This document shows positions 1 to 10,550 of a stretch of DNA of 64,000 bases, piece by piece. The notes under the pieces were generated by a model that was not told where the DNA came from, did no database searches, and saw only the letters and a program-made list of their open reading frames with translations. How positions within the stretch are numbered: position 1 is the first letter of the stretch; the number at the start of each line of letters is the position of its first letter. The stretch is from Paragonimus westermani (Eukaryota; Platyhelminthes; Trematoda; Plagiorchiida; Troglotrematidae), in assembly GCA_008508345.1 (NCBI GenBank), contig QNGE01000897.1, positions 113,053-177,052 of the forward strand. Direction: 5' to 3'. The translations under genes were made by a program, and so were the position numbers.

Positions 1-707
1 ACAATCCTCCATTATTTCGTCTATGACGAAATTAAACAAAAATGGTGACAGCGGACAGCCTTGACGTACGCCACTCATGGTGCTGAAACTGTCAGACAGT
101 TCACCGTAAACCCTAACCTGAGCTGAAGTATGGGAATAAAGTGCCGACAGTATGTTCACGTACTTAGTCGGCACACCTCTGCGTTCGAGCGAATCTAAAA
201 GTGTAGATCGATCCACTGAATCGAACGCACCCTTATACATGACGCTGTTCCAGAATTTGACGAGGAGTAAGAATGTGATTTATACATCCCCGCCCGGGGC
301 GAAACCCGGCCTGTACTTCCCTAATGTTTACCTCTCGAGCTGCAATGAGTCGGTAAAGTATAATGGATGCTAGAACCCTAGAAATGACTGGGGTCAAACT
401 AATCCCTGTATGGCTTTCGGAAAAGCCCCAAACTCGAGGGGATGGTTTCTGTTGTCCACACAATTCGAAACAAATGAGTCAAAACCTCTACTAACGCCTC
501 TCCTTTGAAAAGTGCCGGCACGTGGTCATCTGTGCCAGCAGGCTTATTAAGCTTAAGATCCGCAGTGCATTTGCGGAACTCAGTCTCAGTGGGTGGTTCC
601 AAGTCTGTCGACCAGGGCACTACATTACAAGTTTGTGGTGGCAACGCAGTACAAACAGGAGGCCACTTAAGTTGACCATCGCTCTAACCCTTTGGACTTA
701 TAGATGA
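1..707 (-). pseudogene. LINE A reverse transcriptase domain, N-terminal half
   Basis: On the minus strand, 399-644 encodes the region before the fingers, with a stretch reading LKLNKPAGTDDHVPALFK, the usual 'K-x-P-G-x-D' motif of LINE reverse transcriptases. After a frame change, 233-463 gives a degenerate 'HRGISL' motif and then QAGFRPGRGC, the diagnostic 'GFRPGRG' motif. Another frame change leads to AFDSVDRSTLLDSL (about 180-235) and SGVRQGCPLSPFLFNFVID (about 17-75), the 'RQGCPLSP' palm motif. The catalytic aspartate of the first palm motif (the D in AFDSVD) is kept. The second catalytic box is beyond base 1. At least two frameshifts make it non-functional. Confidence 0.9.
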
Positions 708-1175
708 ATGTGCCATCTGTCTCGCTGATAGCTTCACTTACAGACGGTCGCCTGAGACCAATGGCACGGTGAGCTTAAACAGTTCGCCAGTGTTTTCTGA
801 TGCAAAGGCTGTCTCCATTTCCTTAACTTTTCCCAATAACCAAGCCTCACGATCAGCTTTTAGGCTACGTTTCAGTTTTCTACGGACATCTCTTCTACAC
901 TTGTTATACGAACTGCCAGGAGGGATGTTCCGTCTGGCTTCTAACAACTCTAGGGATTTCTCCGAGATCCAATGTTTGTTCATTCCATGTACCCCCCTGT
1001 CGCATGCCGCAGTACCTGCTTCACGAATGGCCTGTGTGATCTGGGTCCAGGAGCAATCAGGATTTTCGGACTGAGAACTACTAAGGCAGGTTTCTAAGCT
1101 GGTTCGATACTTATGCCTTGCCTACGGTATAGTCAGTTTCTTAACAGCCAATCGTTGCTGTCGGCGGGTTCGTTG

Positions 1176-1955
1176 CTAAGCAAAAATGAGTACAAAACGA
1201 CAACTTACCAGCGCATGATCTGAATCCAGGTATGTGCTCCAATAGGAACGACAGTCCTGAATGGAACCCCACCGCCTATAACTAACAGCTATGTGGTCTA
1301 TCTGAGACCAGGTCTGATTCAGAGAGGAAGGGTACCAAGTATAACAATGACGCACACGATGCCTAAAACTAGTACTGCCTAAAAACAGCCTATGCTCAGC
1401 ACACAGCTGCAATAGTCACCTGCCATTGTCCGAGCGATGTGATGCTATCCCAAACCTGCCACATAGATGAGATTCGGCCCCACCAAGGCGGCCGACCTGG
1501 GTGTTCACCTCTCTGGTCAGAACGACTATATCAGAACCACGTGTCTACTGGAGGAGAGCGGCCAGATCCGAATAAAAGACGTCCTTGACGCCGACCTCAC
1601 TACAGTCAGCTGGAGCATAAGCAGACAACGGAGATTTCTGACGGTTTTGCGTCTAGAACTGACCCTAACAGAACCTGCCAAGCGGACGACACAAAGTCTA
1701 CTATTAACAGGAATCCAATCTATCAATGCGGCTGCGGCCGTCGTGCTGAGGACTATACCTACTCCAGCCTGACCGGTGACGGCGGCTGGAGAGTCACCTG
1801 AAGTGTATAACCAGTATCGGGTAGAAAGTGCGGGTGATATTAATTCCATACATTGACTACGGTCGTGGATTCTAGTCTCCGAGATACAACAAACATCAAT
1901 ATTTAGCGAGTCTAACGTTCGTGTGAGTGCAGCTTGTTGACCTATCTGTTTTAGA
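1176..1955 (-). pseudogene. LINE A apurinic endonuclease domain
   Basis: On the minus strand the segment near 1935-1990 reads ISAFNVRTLKQIGQQAAL and is followed by NIDVCCISETRIHDRSQ, where the glutamate of SETR corresponds to the metal-binding Glu of APE-like endonucleases. Next is GVGIVLSTTAAAALIDWIP (about 1700-1760). The site that normally reads GDFNAQVG is degenerate (about 1495-1520) but is followed by an intact GRLGGAESHL. The C-terminal end (1176-1412) contains QTWSQIDHIAVSYR and DSDHALVSCRF, holding the Asp and His of the conserved SDH motif. This enzyme nicks target DNA to start target-primed reverse transcription. Frameshifts near 1500 and 1600 and the lost GDFN motif show decay. 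Confidence 0.85.
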
Positions 1956-2279
1956 GTACGAACGTTGAAGGCACTTATTAATGTGCGTTGTAGGTCGAAT
2001 CACAGGACGAGGGAGGTTTGGGAATGAGTGGCGAGACCTGGGACTTGTGGGCACAGTGTTGCAATGATTAATTATATCTGTTATGGGACCTGCAGAGAAG
2101 TTATCAGAATTGGGGTTTGGGAGGGGCATGAGAGCTAAATTTGATAGGACAGTGGGGGAGGGGTAAACAGTAGCATGTTTTCGTCTATCCACCCTGTTGT
2201 ATGCGGCAGATAGGGTGACCGGGTTTATACTACGAGACGGCCGGTGCAGTATGGAATTGTTTATTTTATGAGGATTCAT
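1896..2279 (-). pseudogene. LINE A N-terminal segment upstream of the endonuclease
   Basis: This 127-codon open stretch on the minus strand is rich in Asn, Pro, Ser and Thr and carries no domain I recognise. At its downstream end it overlaps the endonuclease start in another frame: the DNA that here reads PTTHINKC reads RTLISAF in the endonuclease frame, so a frameshift separates the two. It probably represents the poorly conserved leader part of the LINE protein. It is not a separate host gene. Confidence 0.55.
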
Positions 2280-2518
2280 GGTTGTGTGTGGGCTAAGATA
2301 CTGCCAGGACGCCCGGACCTAGACAAGAGGACGATTAGGGTTCTCAACCAAAGCCTTTGGCTCAAAAGCCTGTACCGCAAGGCAGCGGGTGGGTGGCGGT
2401 GTACCAGAAATGGTACGTTTTTCAGGAAGAGATGCCAACCATCTTCCAACCCCCAACCTGGAGGACCAGGAGACTGTGGTTTGTCAGACCTCTACCTGTT
2501 GGCCTGCCTGGTATAAGT

Positions 2519-3900
2519 AACTCTGTTCAGTTTAGTCCAAAAGGTCATCGAGATGCGCAAGCCATAGAGGAATTATCTTTACCTCATTAATTACTAAGGC
2601 TCTAGCGGCCATAATACTGCGTCGATTCACTGCAACTCACGATGCAAACATTAGGGAAGAACAGACAGGGTTTCATCCTGGGCGGGGATGTGCTGATCAA
2701 ATTTTCATTGTTTGCCAAATTCTGAGGCAACGTAATTTATACCGCGGGTCAACAACTGCCATATTCATTGACCATAAATGTGTGTTTGATTCGATGGATC
2801 AGTCTACACTTTTACAGTCGCTTCAACTCGGGTGCACCGACCAAGTATGTAAACATACTGTTGGCACTTTGTTCCCACACTTCAGCTCAGGTTACAGTTG
2901 ACGGCGAACTATGTGACAATTTCAGCCGTAGGAGCGGCTTACGTCAAGGCTGTTCATTTTCATCATGGACGAAACAGTAAGTCTGTCTGCGACGTTCATG
3001 TGGATCTCCTGCTTGGTTGAAGAGTGACTTAGCTTGACTATGCTGACGAAAAGGTGTTGCTGTTGAACGAGTTCAAAGCACAAACAATGCTAGACGCTGT
3101 TTTTCTCTACTAAGTAATTCAGAGAGCTCTTTACAGCTTCAAAATGGAGTGTTTCCGCATGATTACTGCGAAGATGTAGATTTAATGTTGGATAATTAGC
3201 TCGTAGAGGTTGACCGATCTGTATACTTGGGAAGCTGAATAGGCGGTAGCGGAGGTGGGGGAATGCAATGGAAATGGGCATCTCTAAGGCAAGGGCGGTA
3301 TTCGCTAATCTAAGACACCTCTGGAGACAGAGAGGTATCTCTGTGAGACCTGGGGGTCGCGTGCATGAGACCACAGTGAAGGCTGTATTGCTTTACGGCA
3401 GCGAAACGTGGCCTCAGAGTAGAAGAGATTAACTATCTTGTATTTAACCGTCGATGTTTGCGCTCGATCGCTTGTATACGGCAACACTAACGAGTAATCA
3501 ACGAATAGGTCAGGAGGTGGGTATTTGGTGGTGACTATCAAACAAATTCTTTTAGTCAACCCTTACATTTGCGCGGACCTAAATGGTTAAGCCATGTACT
3601 GAGGATCCGAGCTAGTCGCCTGCCACACCGAGCGCTTTTTGTCGACACTGAGGCCGATTGACGTAAGGTGCGAGGTGGACAGATGATGACCTGGCTTGAA
3701 GAAATGAAGTCGTTCACGAAGAGGTTAGCCACTGTATGCGGGTTCGCCTCCCATGCTGGGGCCATCACGACTCACAGAGTTGGTGGCTGGAGACGTTACG
3801 TGAGATGCCGGCTAATCGAGATTACTGGCATGAATGTTGTTCTTTGGTTGAGTTGTCTGTGAAGTGACGCGGGGCACTGGAAGCCGCCTTGATGGTAACG
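2519..3900 (+). mobile_element. 5'-truncated LINE (LINE B): reverse transcriptase to C-terminus, degenerate
   Basis: The plus strand gives pieces of one reverse transcriptase in shifting frames. About 2600-2700 reads LAAIILRRF then EEQTGFHPGRGCADQIF. About 2780-2960 reads VFDSMDQSTLLQSLQ, APTKYVNILLALCSHTSAQV and SGLRQGC. The palm box at 3039-3050 reads Tyr-Ala-Asp-Glu where YADD is expected. The C-terminal part contains SVYLGS, AVFANLRHLWRQRG (about 3290-3320) and VLLYGSETW (about 3388-3414), and closes with a segment like 'LSHVLRIRASRLPHRALF' followed by RGGQMMTWLEEMK (3560-3720). There is no endonuclease, so it is 5'-truncated, as is common for LINE insertions. It faces away from LINE A with only a few bases between them. 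Confidence 0.85.
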
Positions 3901-4234
3901 TCTTACTTTCATTTACATCTCGGTTATTTTCTCAAGGCGTAGGCACCTGGATGCTGAATGTTTGAATACAGACAAAGCTATTTTTAGTAGTTAGGTCGCT
4001 TCCTGTCCCCTTCTTTTTCTTCTTCTCCCTTGCTATACAGGGTTTGCTTTTCTTCGTGACTGTGCTACAGTTAAGCATCAATGAGAACCACTGATGTATT
4101 TTCTATGATGGTGATGAGGATTTCAGACTATTTGAAACGTCCAGTGGTATGCTTCACTAGAACATATTCCAGGGTGCGACAGGTTATGTAGTGAGCTGAA
4201 CGCTGATGGAGCGATAGTGACACAATCGGCCTAC

Positions 4235-5600
4235 TTATGCCTTATGAAATCCCACAGTACGGTGCCATCTTAGTACGTTAGGGGAAATGGTTGTATTTTG
4301 GGAGAACTGCGTTAGCAAAATTGCTCTATCGCCGAATCGCATGTTTGCAGCCATGGCAGCCAAGTCAAGAGGATTTGGTGTTGAATAGATTACCTGATAT
4401 ACGCGTGAGAACACGTCTGCAAAAGGATTGAGAACCCCTGGAGGATGCCGTAAACCTGTCATAAACTGAGAGGTACAGTCCAACTGCTTGATATCCAGAA
4501 TAAATAACTGTGGTGTGAAGAGTTCAAAAAATACACCAATGGTGTATACAGCAACTATGGTTTGTCCGCTACGAACGTCGGAAGCTTCTTAGTGATTGGT
4601 AAACAGCAAGCAGTTCTGTCAACATGATTCTACGGTCTGAAACCGTTTGGCAAAGAACGCTAGTGTTTACCAGTGATTGTCAACAAACTACGACGCCAAC
4701 GGCTGTACCGAAAGCGTCTGTTACAATAGGCAGCTTTGTGCTAGAATCAGGATGATCAACCAGGCTTAGTTTGGCAATTGCTTCCTCAAGTTCGCCAAGG
4801 GCACTGAGCGCAAAACCAGTGATCAACTCAAATAGAAGTTCAGTCATTGATTGCACAAATTTTAAACAGTCGATACTAATTTACTGGACACTACAAGATC
4901 AACGATGGTTCAAGCTTGGCCTGAGCTCCGTTGGAAATAGCGGTGATGTTATCGGCTAACATCAAGTGATCTGGAAGCTTTGGTCGGTTTGCCTGGGTCT
5001 CACTCTGCGTCGTTCTCCGTAATATCACGTTGAGTCAACCGTTTGAATAAGCTGTGTACATGTGAAAGGTTTTCCTCCTCAATGGAACTAACGATTAGAT
5101 TTTCGTTGAGGTAAGGATAAACGAAGTCCAGACTGTGGGTGACTTCATGCGTAACTGGTTGAAATGTTTAGACAGAATTACTGAATTCCGCTGACAATTG
5201 CAAAGACTCGAAAAGGCTAGAAGGAGTAACGATAGCGGTCTTTGATATGTCTTTTTTGGCCACCGAAATTTGATGGTGCACTCGAATCAACGCAATGTTG
5301 CTGAATGCATTTTTTGCCAACGATACAGGTTGTAAGATTCTGTGTGTGCGGAATCAGGTATTTTTCACCGGATGCTATCATTGAAGCCGAAACAGTCACC
5401 ACAAGGACGTCAGCGTCGTAACTTCTCTGGTAAAGCCGAAAAAACTCAGAAGGGCGGATGATCCCGAGTCCTAGCATGTGTTCAAACTGTGTCCTAGCGA
5501 GTTTTAGGTTTTCAAGGGCTAGCCTGTCAGGCCTAGCCGATACGAACAGATCCTTCGTTCGGATTTGATATTTGACGTTAGAGGTCACAGCTGTTTCGAC
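4235..5600 (-). mobile_element. Ty3/gypsy LTR-retrotransposon pol fragment: reverse transcriptase and RNase H
   Basis: On the minus strand 5217-5588 reads ARPDRLALENLKLARTQFE and then HMLGLGIIRPSE, the classic N-terminal block of Ty3/gypsy reverse transcriptase. After a frame change, DISKTAIVTP and TFQPVTHEVTHSLDFVYPYL follow. The catalytic box at 5102-5113 reads Tyr-Leu-Asn-Glu in place of YLDD. Further down (about 4690-4790) LVDHPDSSTKLPIVTDAFG matches the start of the RNase H domain, with the Asp of 'TDA' kept. The open stretch 4235-4483 has the end of RNase H, where ADVFSR corresponds to 'ADALSR'. Stops and frameshifts occur throughout. No integrase or LTR in this orientation was found to its left, where LINE B lies. 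Confidence 0.85.
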
Positions 5601-5929
5601 GTTCTACGTGCAAATTAATTGTGGGAGCTGCTGAGGAAGTTACTCAAAAGGCGACAAATTAGCCAGTTGTATGCAGATTGAGCTGATAGCTGCGACGGTC
5701 GCATCTGTGCCATTAAATGTTGAGGGTGTAATGACATCTATTAGTTTCCGGTTTCGTTTATTGAATTAAAGGTCAGGTTGCAGATGGAAACCGATACTAG
5801 TGGTGACGAAAGAATGGCACCGATAGTGAAGATCCAGCGCGAGTTGCGACTAAGGCCTCAGTACAGTATCAACGAGCTTCAATATGAAGTTTGGACAATA
5901 TTCCTACGAACGGAACTGGCTTGTGATAC

Positions 5930-6640
5930 CTTAATCTGAGGTTCGTGGATTCGACCCACTTGACTGGAATTTGGCTAATCTCATCCTTATTTTCAAGAAG
6001 GGCTCTCACACTTTATGTTGCACCACTGAGGGATTGACCTAATTCCTTGTGGAACGAGAATACTCGCAACCATTGTACTTCGTAGGTTACGCATGATGCG
6101 TGCACAAAATCACCTTAAAGAGCAAGCTGGGATTCGTCTTGTTTGTGACTGTATTGTTTACCTCTTCACACCACCGAATGTTCGGTCTCTGCCATTCACA
6201 TAGAAAACACAACTACCCTTTCGGGGGGACGTTCAATTCAGTTATGAGAGCTGCACTCTGAGCTGAACAAAGTGTGCTCGAGATGCACGCGAACATCTTG
6301 AGGGCACTTTACTGCGAGGCCTCCAGCCTATTTAGTGCAACATATTGCCAATGTCCATCATCTTCAGCGAGATTCGCAGATGTTGCTCAGCCTCTTCTTC
6401 TCTGTTCCTCTTAACCCGGAGCAATACTGGAACGTAGAGTCCTTACACTTTTCCGCACTTTTTCAAACCTAAAAGAACATGCGAGGAACCTTCGTTGGCT
6501 CATCCGTGTTCTGGATTGCTCCCACAGACTTCTGCACTTCTCTGGAAATCATATTGTGAGGGTGACAAACAGGGACTCTTTCATTAACGGTTAGTCGGCA
6601 TCGGTAGTACTCAGTCCAAAGCACTTCAGGGTAACCTAAA
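5930..6640 (+). mobile_element. LINE reverse transcriptase fragment (LINE C), highly decayed
   Basis: Around 5965-6045 the plus strand reads DWNLANLILIFKKGSHTLC, matching the LINE block 'W..S.VIPIFKKGSR'. In the next frame, about 6035-6150, IDLIPCGTRILATIVLRRLR is followed by LKEQAGIRLVCDCIV, a degraded version of 'QAGFRPGRGCID'. Near 6285-6330 LEMHANILRALYCEAS matches the segment after the first catalytic aspartate. A weak C-terminal piece (about 6510-6590) contains VLDCSHRLLHFSGN, similar to 'VFDHRCLR'. It sits between the two oppositely oriented gypsy pieces. The middle of the domain, including the catalytic box, could not be found. Confidence 0.65.
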
Positions 6641-7773
6641 GCATCACCGGAAGGTCAGGGTTTGGGGACTGCTGAGAAAGTACTTATCTTCTGATTTAAC
6701 CTACACCAAATTCTGTTTGTCCACATATACTAAACCTGGTTTTCTTGCTAGACGGACGACAAACATTTTCATTTGAACACAGATCAAACCACAGCTGAGT
6801 GTAAGCGGTTCTTCAGTAAAATTCAAATCCAGATTAGGGGAAAATCCGTTATTTCCCCAACGAGCACGGCAGCTTGCGTGCGACGCATAAGTGAGTTCCC
6901 GAATCAAACGGAAGGAAATGGAAAGCACATGAGGGTCCCTCAAATAGGGAAGGTTGAGACCTAACAGGAAAGTTGGGGTGTTATAAGAAAATTAGCAGAG
7001 TGCATTTGCATTGTGCGAGAAAGCAATGGAGAACACGATACTCCAAGCAGAACCTGGAGGAAAGGCGATATCACTCTACTAGATTCCCTGAAAGGGCGCA
7101 TGGACTATTAGTGCTCTGTAGAACAGCGTTCAAACCATAGAACGTTTGTGTTGCGCCGGTGAGAAGCTGCTGTCTGGTTCACGTAGGTATCCGGGATACC
7201 GAATGCTTCATTCACTAGGTTTTTTGATAATCGAGGAAAGCCATTCGATCATTGTTCATTTACGCGCGAAGTGAACGTCGAGTTGGATTGCCAGTACACC
7301 GTCTGCCTGTTGTGGCGAACATCTTGACTGATTGCACCTGACACTTCCAGTTTCGCCGTGAAGATGTCAACAAACCCAATAGATTTCCCATTTTTACCCC
7401 GCAGCCCTGCTTAAAGCCATCACAATGGAAATAAAACGTGGTATTCAATGTTGAAATAATATGAGGTGTTTGAAAGCCATGACCGGTACACGTCTACATG
7501 AGTGAGTCACATAGAATTCGATTGTTTCAGTTGAAGGTCCGTTGGTGAACAGTTATCCAACGTCGAAGGAACATTTTTGTGTTGAGCGTACAGGTGTTTT
7601 CACGAGCCGGCTAAAATTCATGCATCCTGGACGTTGCATTTTGCCAATTCGTTTCTTATAGGTTTAAGGGTATCTACCAACCATCCTACAAGCTAGTTCT
7701 ATAGAGAGATATTCAGGCAAGGTTAGATGGAATAAGTTTTAAAAGTTCCCGTATTCAGAACAACATTTGACAT
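6641..7773. other. Stretch without recognisable gene between LINE C and the gypsy integrase
   Basis: No reading frame here matches a family I know. Short open stretches exist on the minus strand at 6701-6943 (80 codons) and 7260-7448 (62 codons). The second has several Cys and His residues but no recognisable zinc-knuckle spacing. Given its place directly before the integrase remnant, the DNA may be eroded gypsy sequence, but nothing in it proves this. Confidence 0.4.
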
Positions 7774-8484
7774 CCGCATTCACCACCATACCACCCAAAA
7801 TCCAACGGTCAAGTCGAGCTCTTCGTCGACACATTCAAAAGAGCACTTATGGGGTCTCGCGGAGAGAGACCGACTAAAGAAGTGCTACAAAGGTTCTTGC
7901 TCAATTATAGAACCACTCCAAATCCGGCGACTCCCAGTGGACTTTCACTCGCGGAAGCTCTTGGGTCGCAATATGAGGGCGAGATTCGACGCGATTTTGC
8001 CAGTGGAAAACTCCCAGAAGGTGAGCAGCAGCAATCACGACGTTTACTTGCCGTTGGCGATATAGCCTATGCAAGGGACTATCGTCCAGGTCACCCCCAC
8101 TGGACAGCAGCAACAGTCAAGCATCGGAACGGCTCGATACTTTACAATATCAACGTCGGAAGTGACATGGGTACGCCACCGGAACCACGTTATTCCACAA
8201 ACACTGTGCAAGTAAAGAACCAATTGTCACTGGATCTACTTCTGGACACCTTCGAAATCAAACGCTCAACAGAGCAAGTTCCCGCGATGGTTACGTCAGC
8301 GACCTCAACTCCTGGACCGAACAGTGAGCTAACAGCCTTGCAACCAAGACGATGGGCAGACCGCAAACGCAAGCTTACCGGCCCAATGCAGGCTCGATCC
8401 ACGTCGACGGCGGTACCAATAACGCCCAACAGGGGAGGTGTTGAGAACAGGCACTTTTTCCCCAGAGTTCCCCATATTTTCTAA
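7774..8484 (+). pseudogene. Ty3/gypsy integrase C-terminal part
   Basis: The open frame begins without its own start: the integrase sequence is readable from about 7777 as HSPPYHPKSNGQVELFVDTF, matching the conserved 'YHPQSNGQ-E-' block at the end of the integrase catalytic core. Its final glutamate, the last residue of the D,D-35-E triad, is the E of QVELF. It continues through FLLNYRTTPNPATPSG to a GPY/F-like module with AVGDIAYARDYRPGH and then a low-complexity Pro/Ser/Thr tail that reaches RRWADRKRK. The last codons run over the polypurine tract and into the LTR, so the stop at 8484 is probably in LTR sequence. The upstream integrase core, zinc finger and the rest of pol are missing. The ORF is intact for over 230 codons, making it one of the younger pieces in this cluster. 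Confidence 0.9.
8431..8438 (+). other. Polypurine tract next to the 3' LTR
   Basis: The purine run AGGGGAGG lies immediately before TGTTGAGAAC. A polypurine tract abutting a TG-starting LTR is the plus-strand primer site of LTR retrotransposons. Here it overlaps the final codons of the integrase frame (TPNRGGVEN), an arrangement common in compact gypsy elements. Confidence 0.7.
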
Positions 8485-8850
8485 GGGAAATGGATTTTTC
8501 TAATTTGGGAATTCGAATGCCCGCCAGTATTCTCGAAATTACGAGTTTTGCGTTTGCTTCTGATTGGTCCGTTAAGTGAACTAGGTCCAAGACCATCGAA
8601 ACTTATAAGTACAGCCGCTGTGCACCATTGTTTTGCCTTTGGGTTGGGCAGCAAGCAAAATTCACTTGAAGGCCGTCATTTCCTCTTTCTTTTTGGGAGT
8701 TCTAAGTTGCAAGAGTTGGGTCCGGGTACTTGCGTTCTGATTATCCGTGTCGTCTGGCAATACCGTTGAGTTTCGTTCGTGATCGAGGTACTTCTCGCGG
8801 TCTTTTTATTTGTAGTTGCCTTCCTCTCTCAGGGGCTCGTAGCAGTACCT
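8439..8850 (+). repeat. Probable 3' LTR of the gypsy element (right end approximate)
   Basis: The start is set by the polypurine tract and the TG dinucleotide at 8439. A TATA-like box (TATAAG, 8604-8609) in the middle fits a U3 promoter. The right end is not fixed: an LTR should end in CA, and the CA of CTCGTAGCA near 8846 is one candidate, but no partner LTR exists in the window to align and no target-site duplication was confirmed. Confidence 0.5.
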
Positions 8851-9880
8851 TTGTGAGGTTTTCGAGCCAACTGGTTTAAGAAAGTGTTTATGAAATAATA
8901 CTACGTTACTATGGTGTTTCCAATTTACGTGCCTGTCACTCTTCAGCACCGTAAACCATTTTAGGGTTGGACTCCCACTGCGTTTATTTTAGCTAGTCAG
9001 TCAAATCTGTTGAGACCGACTTCGCCGGATCCCTTGCCATGCTTCACTATGATTGTTTTCATTTCTTTCTGAGCATTCAAGAGCACCTGTTGGCCGGACC
9101 TGTTGAGCAGGATTCGTTGCTTACCTCAACCAGTTTAGCTTTAAACTAGATCACACGCCCAAGTTTAGACGGTGTGAGACGCAAAATTTGTTCAAACAAG
9201 TCGTCATCTTTGACCTAGACGTGCGTTTTCTCTAGATCGCAAAGTTTCACTTTAAAATTTAGCCCGGATAAAATTGTCTTAATTTCCACACGCTTCAATG
9301 TTACTGACAAAGTTGTCGCATGCTTCCGCAGGTCACATGTAGAATGAGGTACAACGTCGTTCATTTCAACAGATACAGATAGTCTGTTATACAGTACATG
9401 CCAGATGTAGGCACCCAACAGCAAATCGCTGAGTCCAAATCAAACGACAATCATAGTTCGACCGTGTGTGACACGTCTGAATATTTGAATTTCTATTCTC
9501 ACCGGATCACAGGCCAACGAGCAGATGTGCTAACCGAGTCTGGTAAGTGTACAGAAACAACACATCGCTGAAATTACAGCCAGATCAATTGGCTTTGGCT
9601 GGCAGACTGTACGCGCAGTTCCAGTCACATTGTTATGCCCCATCGTTTCAGTGTATTGGGAACCACGGTCCACGATCGATAACACCTGGCCGTTCACACA
9701 CATTTTAACGCTTCAGTAGCCAGATCACACTTCTGAAACGCAAGTATGAGAACGAAGTACCAATACTCTGACAGTTGAACAGTGTGTTGAACTGGTTTTA
9801 ATTTATACAGTCTGTGGTAAAAATATGGAGGCGGCCACCGGGGAATTTAATACAAGTCATGTAGGTATGCAATCGGTTGC
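8851..9880. other. Intergenic stretch, no recognisable gene
   Basis: I see no conserved peptide or repeat here. The longest open stretch is a 69-codon minus-strand frame (9215-9424) with no recognisable features. A GTAAGT at 9543 is preceded by a CAG only 30 bases earlier, too little to call an exon. Confidence 0.4.
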
Positions 9881-10550
9881 CTGTAAATTAGTTCGAAGGC
9901 TGACAAACAAGTCTGTTTCAGCATGCAGTGTCCATAAGCTGCAAAGAAGTGGATGACTACGCACATTAACAGTGATGTGTGTCCATCGGCTCGATCAGGC
10001 GTGTAACACTTCGAAGTCCACCTTACACATGATATTCAAGAGATACAAGTATCGGCCATATCGGAAGGCCCGATCACAGGAGCGTCGATTGTCAGACGAG
10101 GACAAACGTGAGCCATTTTGCTTATGGCATTCATCAGAACGAAATACACTTTCGGACAGTATTTACTGGCAAAGCAGCATTACGTTTAATTGGATTTATC
10201 CAGGAGCACCACTTTACGCGCACCAACAAACTCCATCCGTTGGCTCCAATCCGACGCAAGCATAGCTTAAAGTCTATGATTTGGACGAGGTTTGGTCGGA
10301 CACGGATTATCGGGTTTTTCATTTTTGTGAAAAAAGTTACGCGTAAAATTTCCCTTCGCATAATCATTTACAAACTAGGATATCCCTATCTTCTGATGCT
10401 GCTGCAAAATGTTGTACCGGCGCTGGAGTAACTGGGAGCACACGATCACACTTGTTTTCAACAGGATAGCACAACACAAAATTATACACCATGTGCACAA
10501 GAATATCTGAGTGAAGCGTCCGGGCGACGATGAATCGGTCGTGGTGGAAG
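9881..10550 (+). pseudogene. IS630/Tc1-mariner-type transposase relic
   Basis: The plus strand shows an N-terminal helix-turn-helix-like piece (LVRRLTNKSVSACSVHKLQ, about 9889), then SKSTLHMIFKRYKYRPYRKA (about 10012-10070) and LSDEDKREPFC. In another frame GFIQEHHFTRTNKLHPL leads to SLKSMIWTRFGRTRIIGFFIF (10265-10330), which matches the 'MVWCA.S..G.IGP.FF' block of DDE-3 transposases. Around 10457-10555 FQQDSTTQNYTPCAQEYL matches 'FQQDGAPPHYA..VR.YL', so the second catalytic Asp is kept. Where the first catalytic 'SDE' is expected the peptide reads VFTGKAAL, so that Asp-Glu pair is lost. The third catalytic residue and the C-terminus were not found. Several frameshifts and one stop confirm that it is dead. 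No terminal inverted repeats were identified. Confidence 0.75.

Larger units (their letters stand above)
1..2518 (-). mobile_element. APE-type non-LTR retrotransposon (LINE A), frameshifted and cut by the window edge
   Basis: Reading the minus strand from 2518 to 1 gives the order expected of an APE-type LINE: an untranslated leader (about 2290-2518), an N-terminal segment, an endonuclease, a basic linker (about 738-983) and the start of the reverse transcriptase. The copy is dead: the peptide jumps frame at least three times and several motifs are altered. The reverse transcriptase is still readable at base 1 and stops there, so the YADD box and C-terminus lie outside the window. The element type resembles the RTE/CR1-like LINEs abundant in trematodes; that placement is from memory of the family and not from a search. 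The upper limit is the last leader-like sequence before the oppositely oriented LINE B begins. Confidence 0.85.

Noticed and set aside
4079..4093. GAGAACCACTG as the right end of a hAT element
   Set aside because: The match covers only about 11 bases and there is no partner end within a sensible distance.
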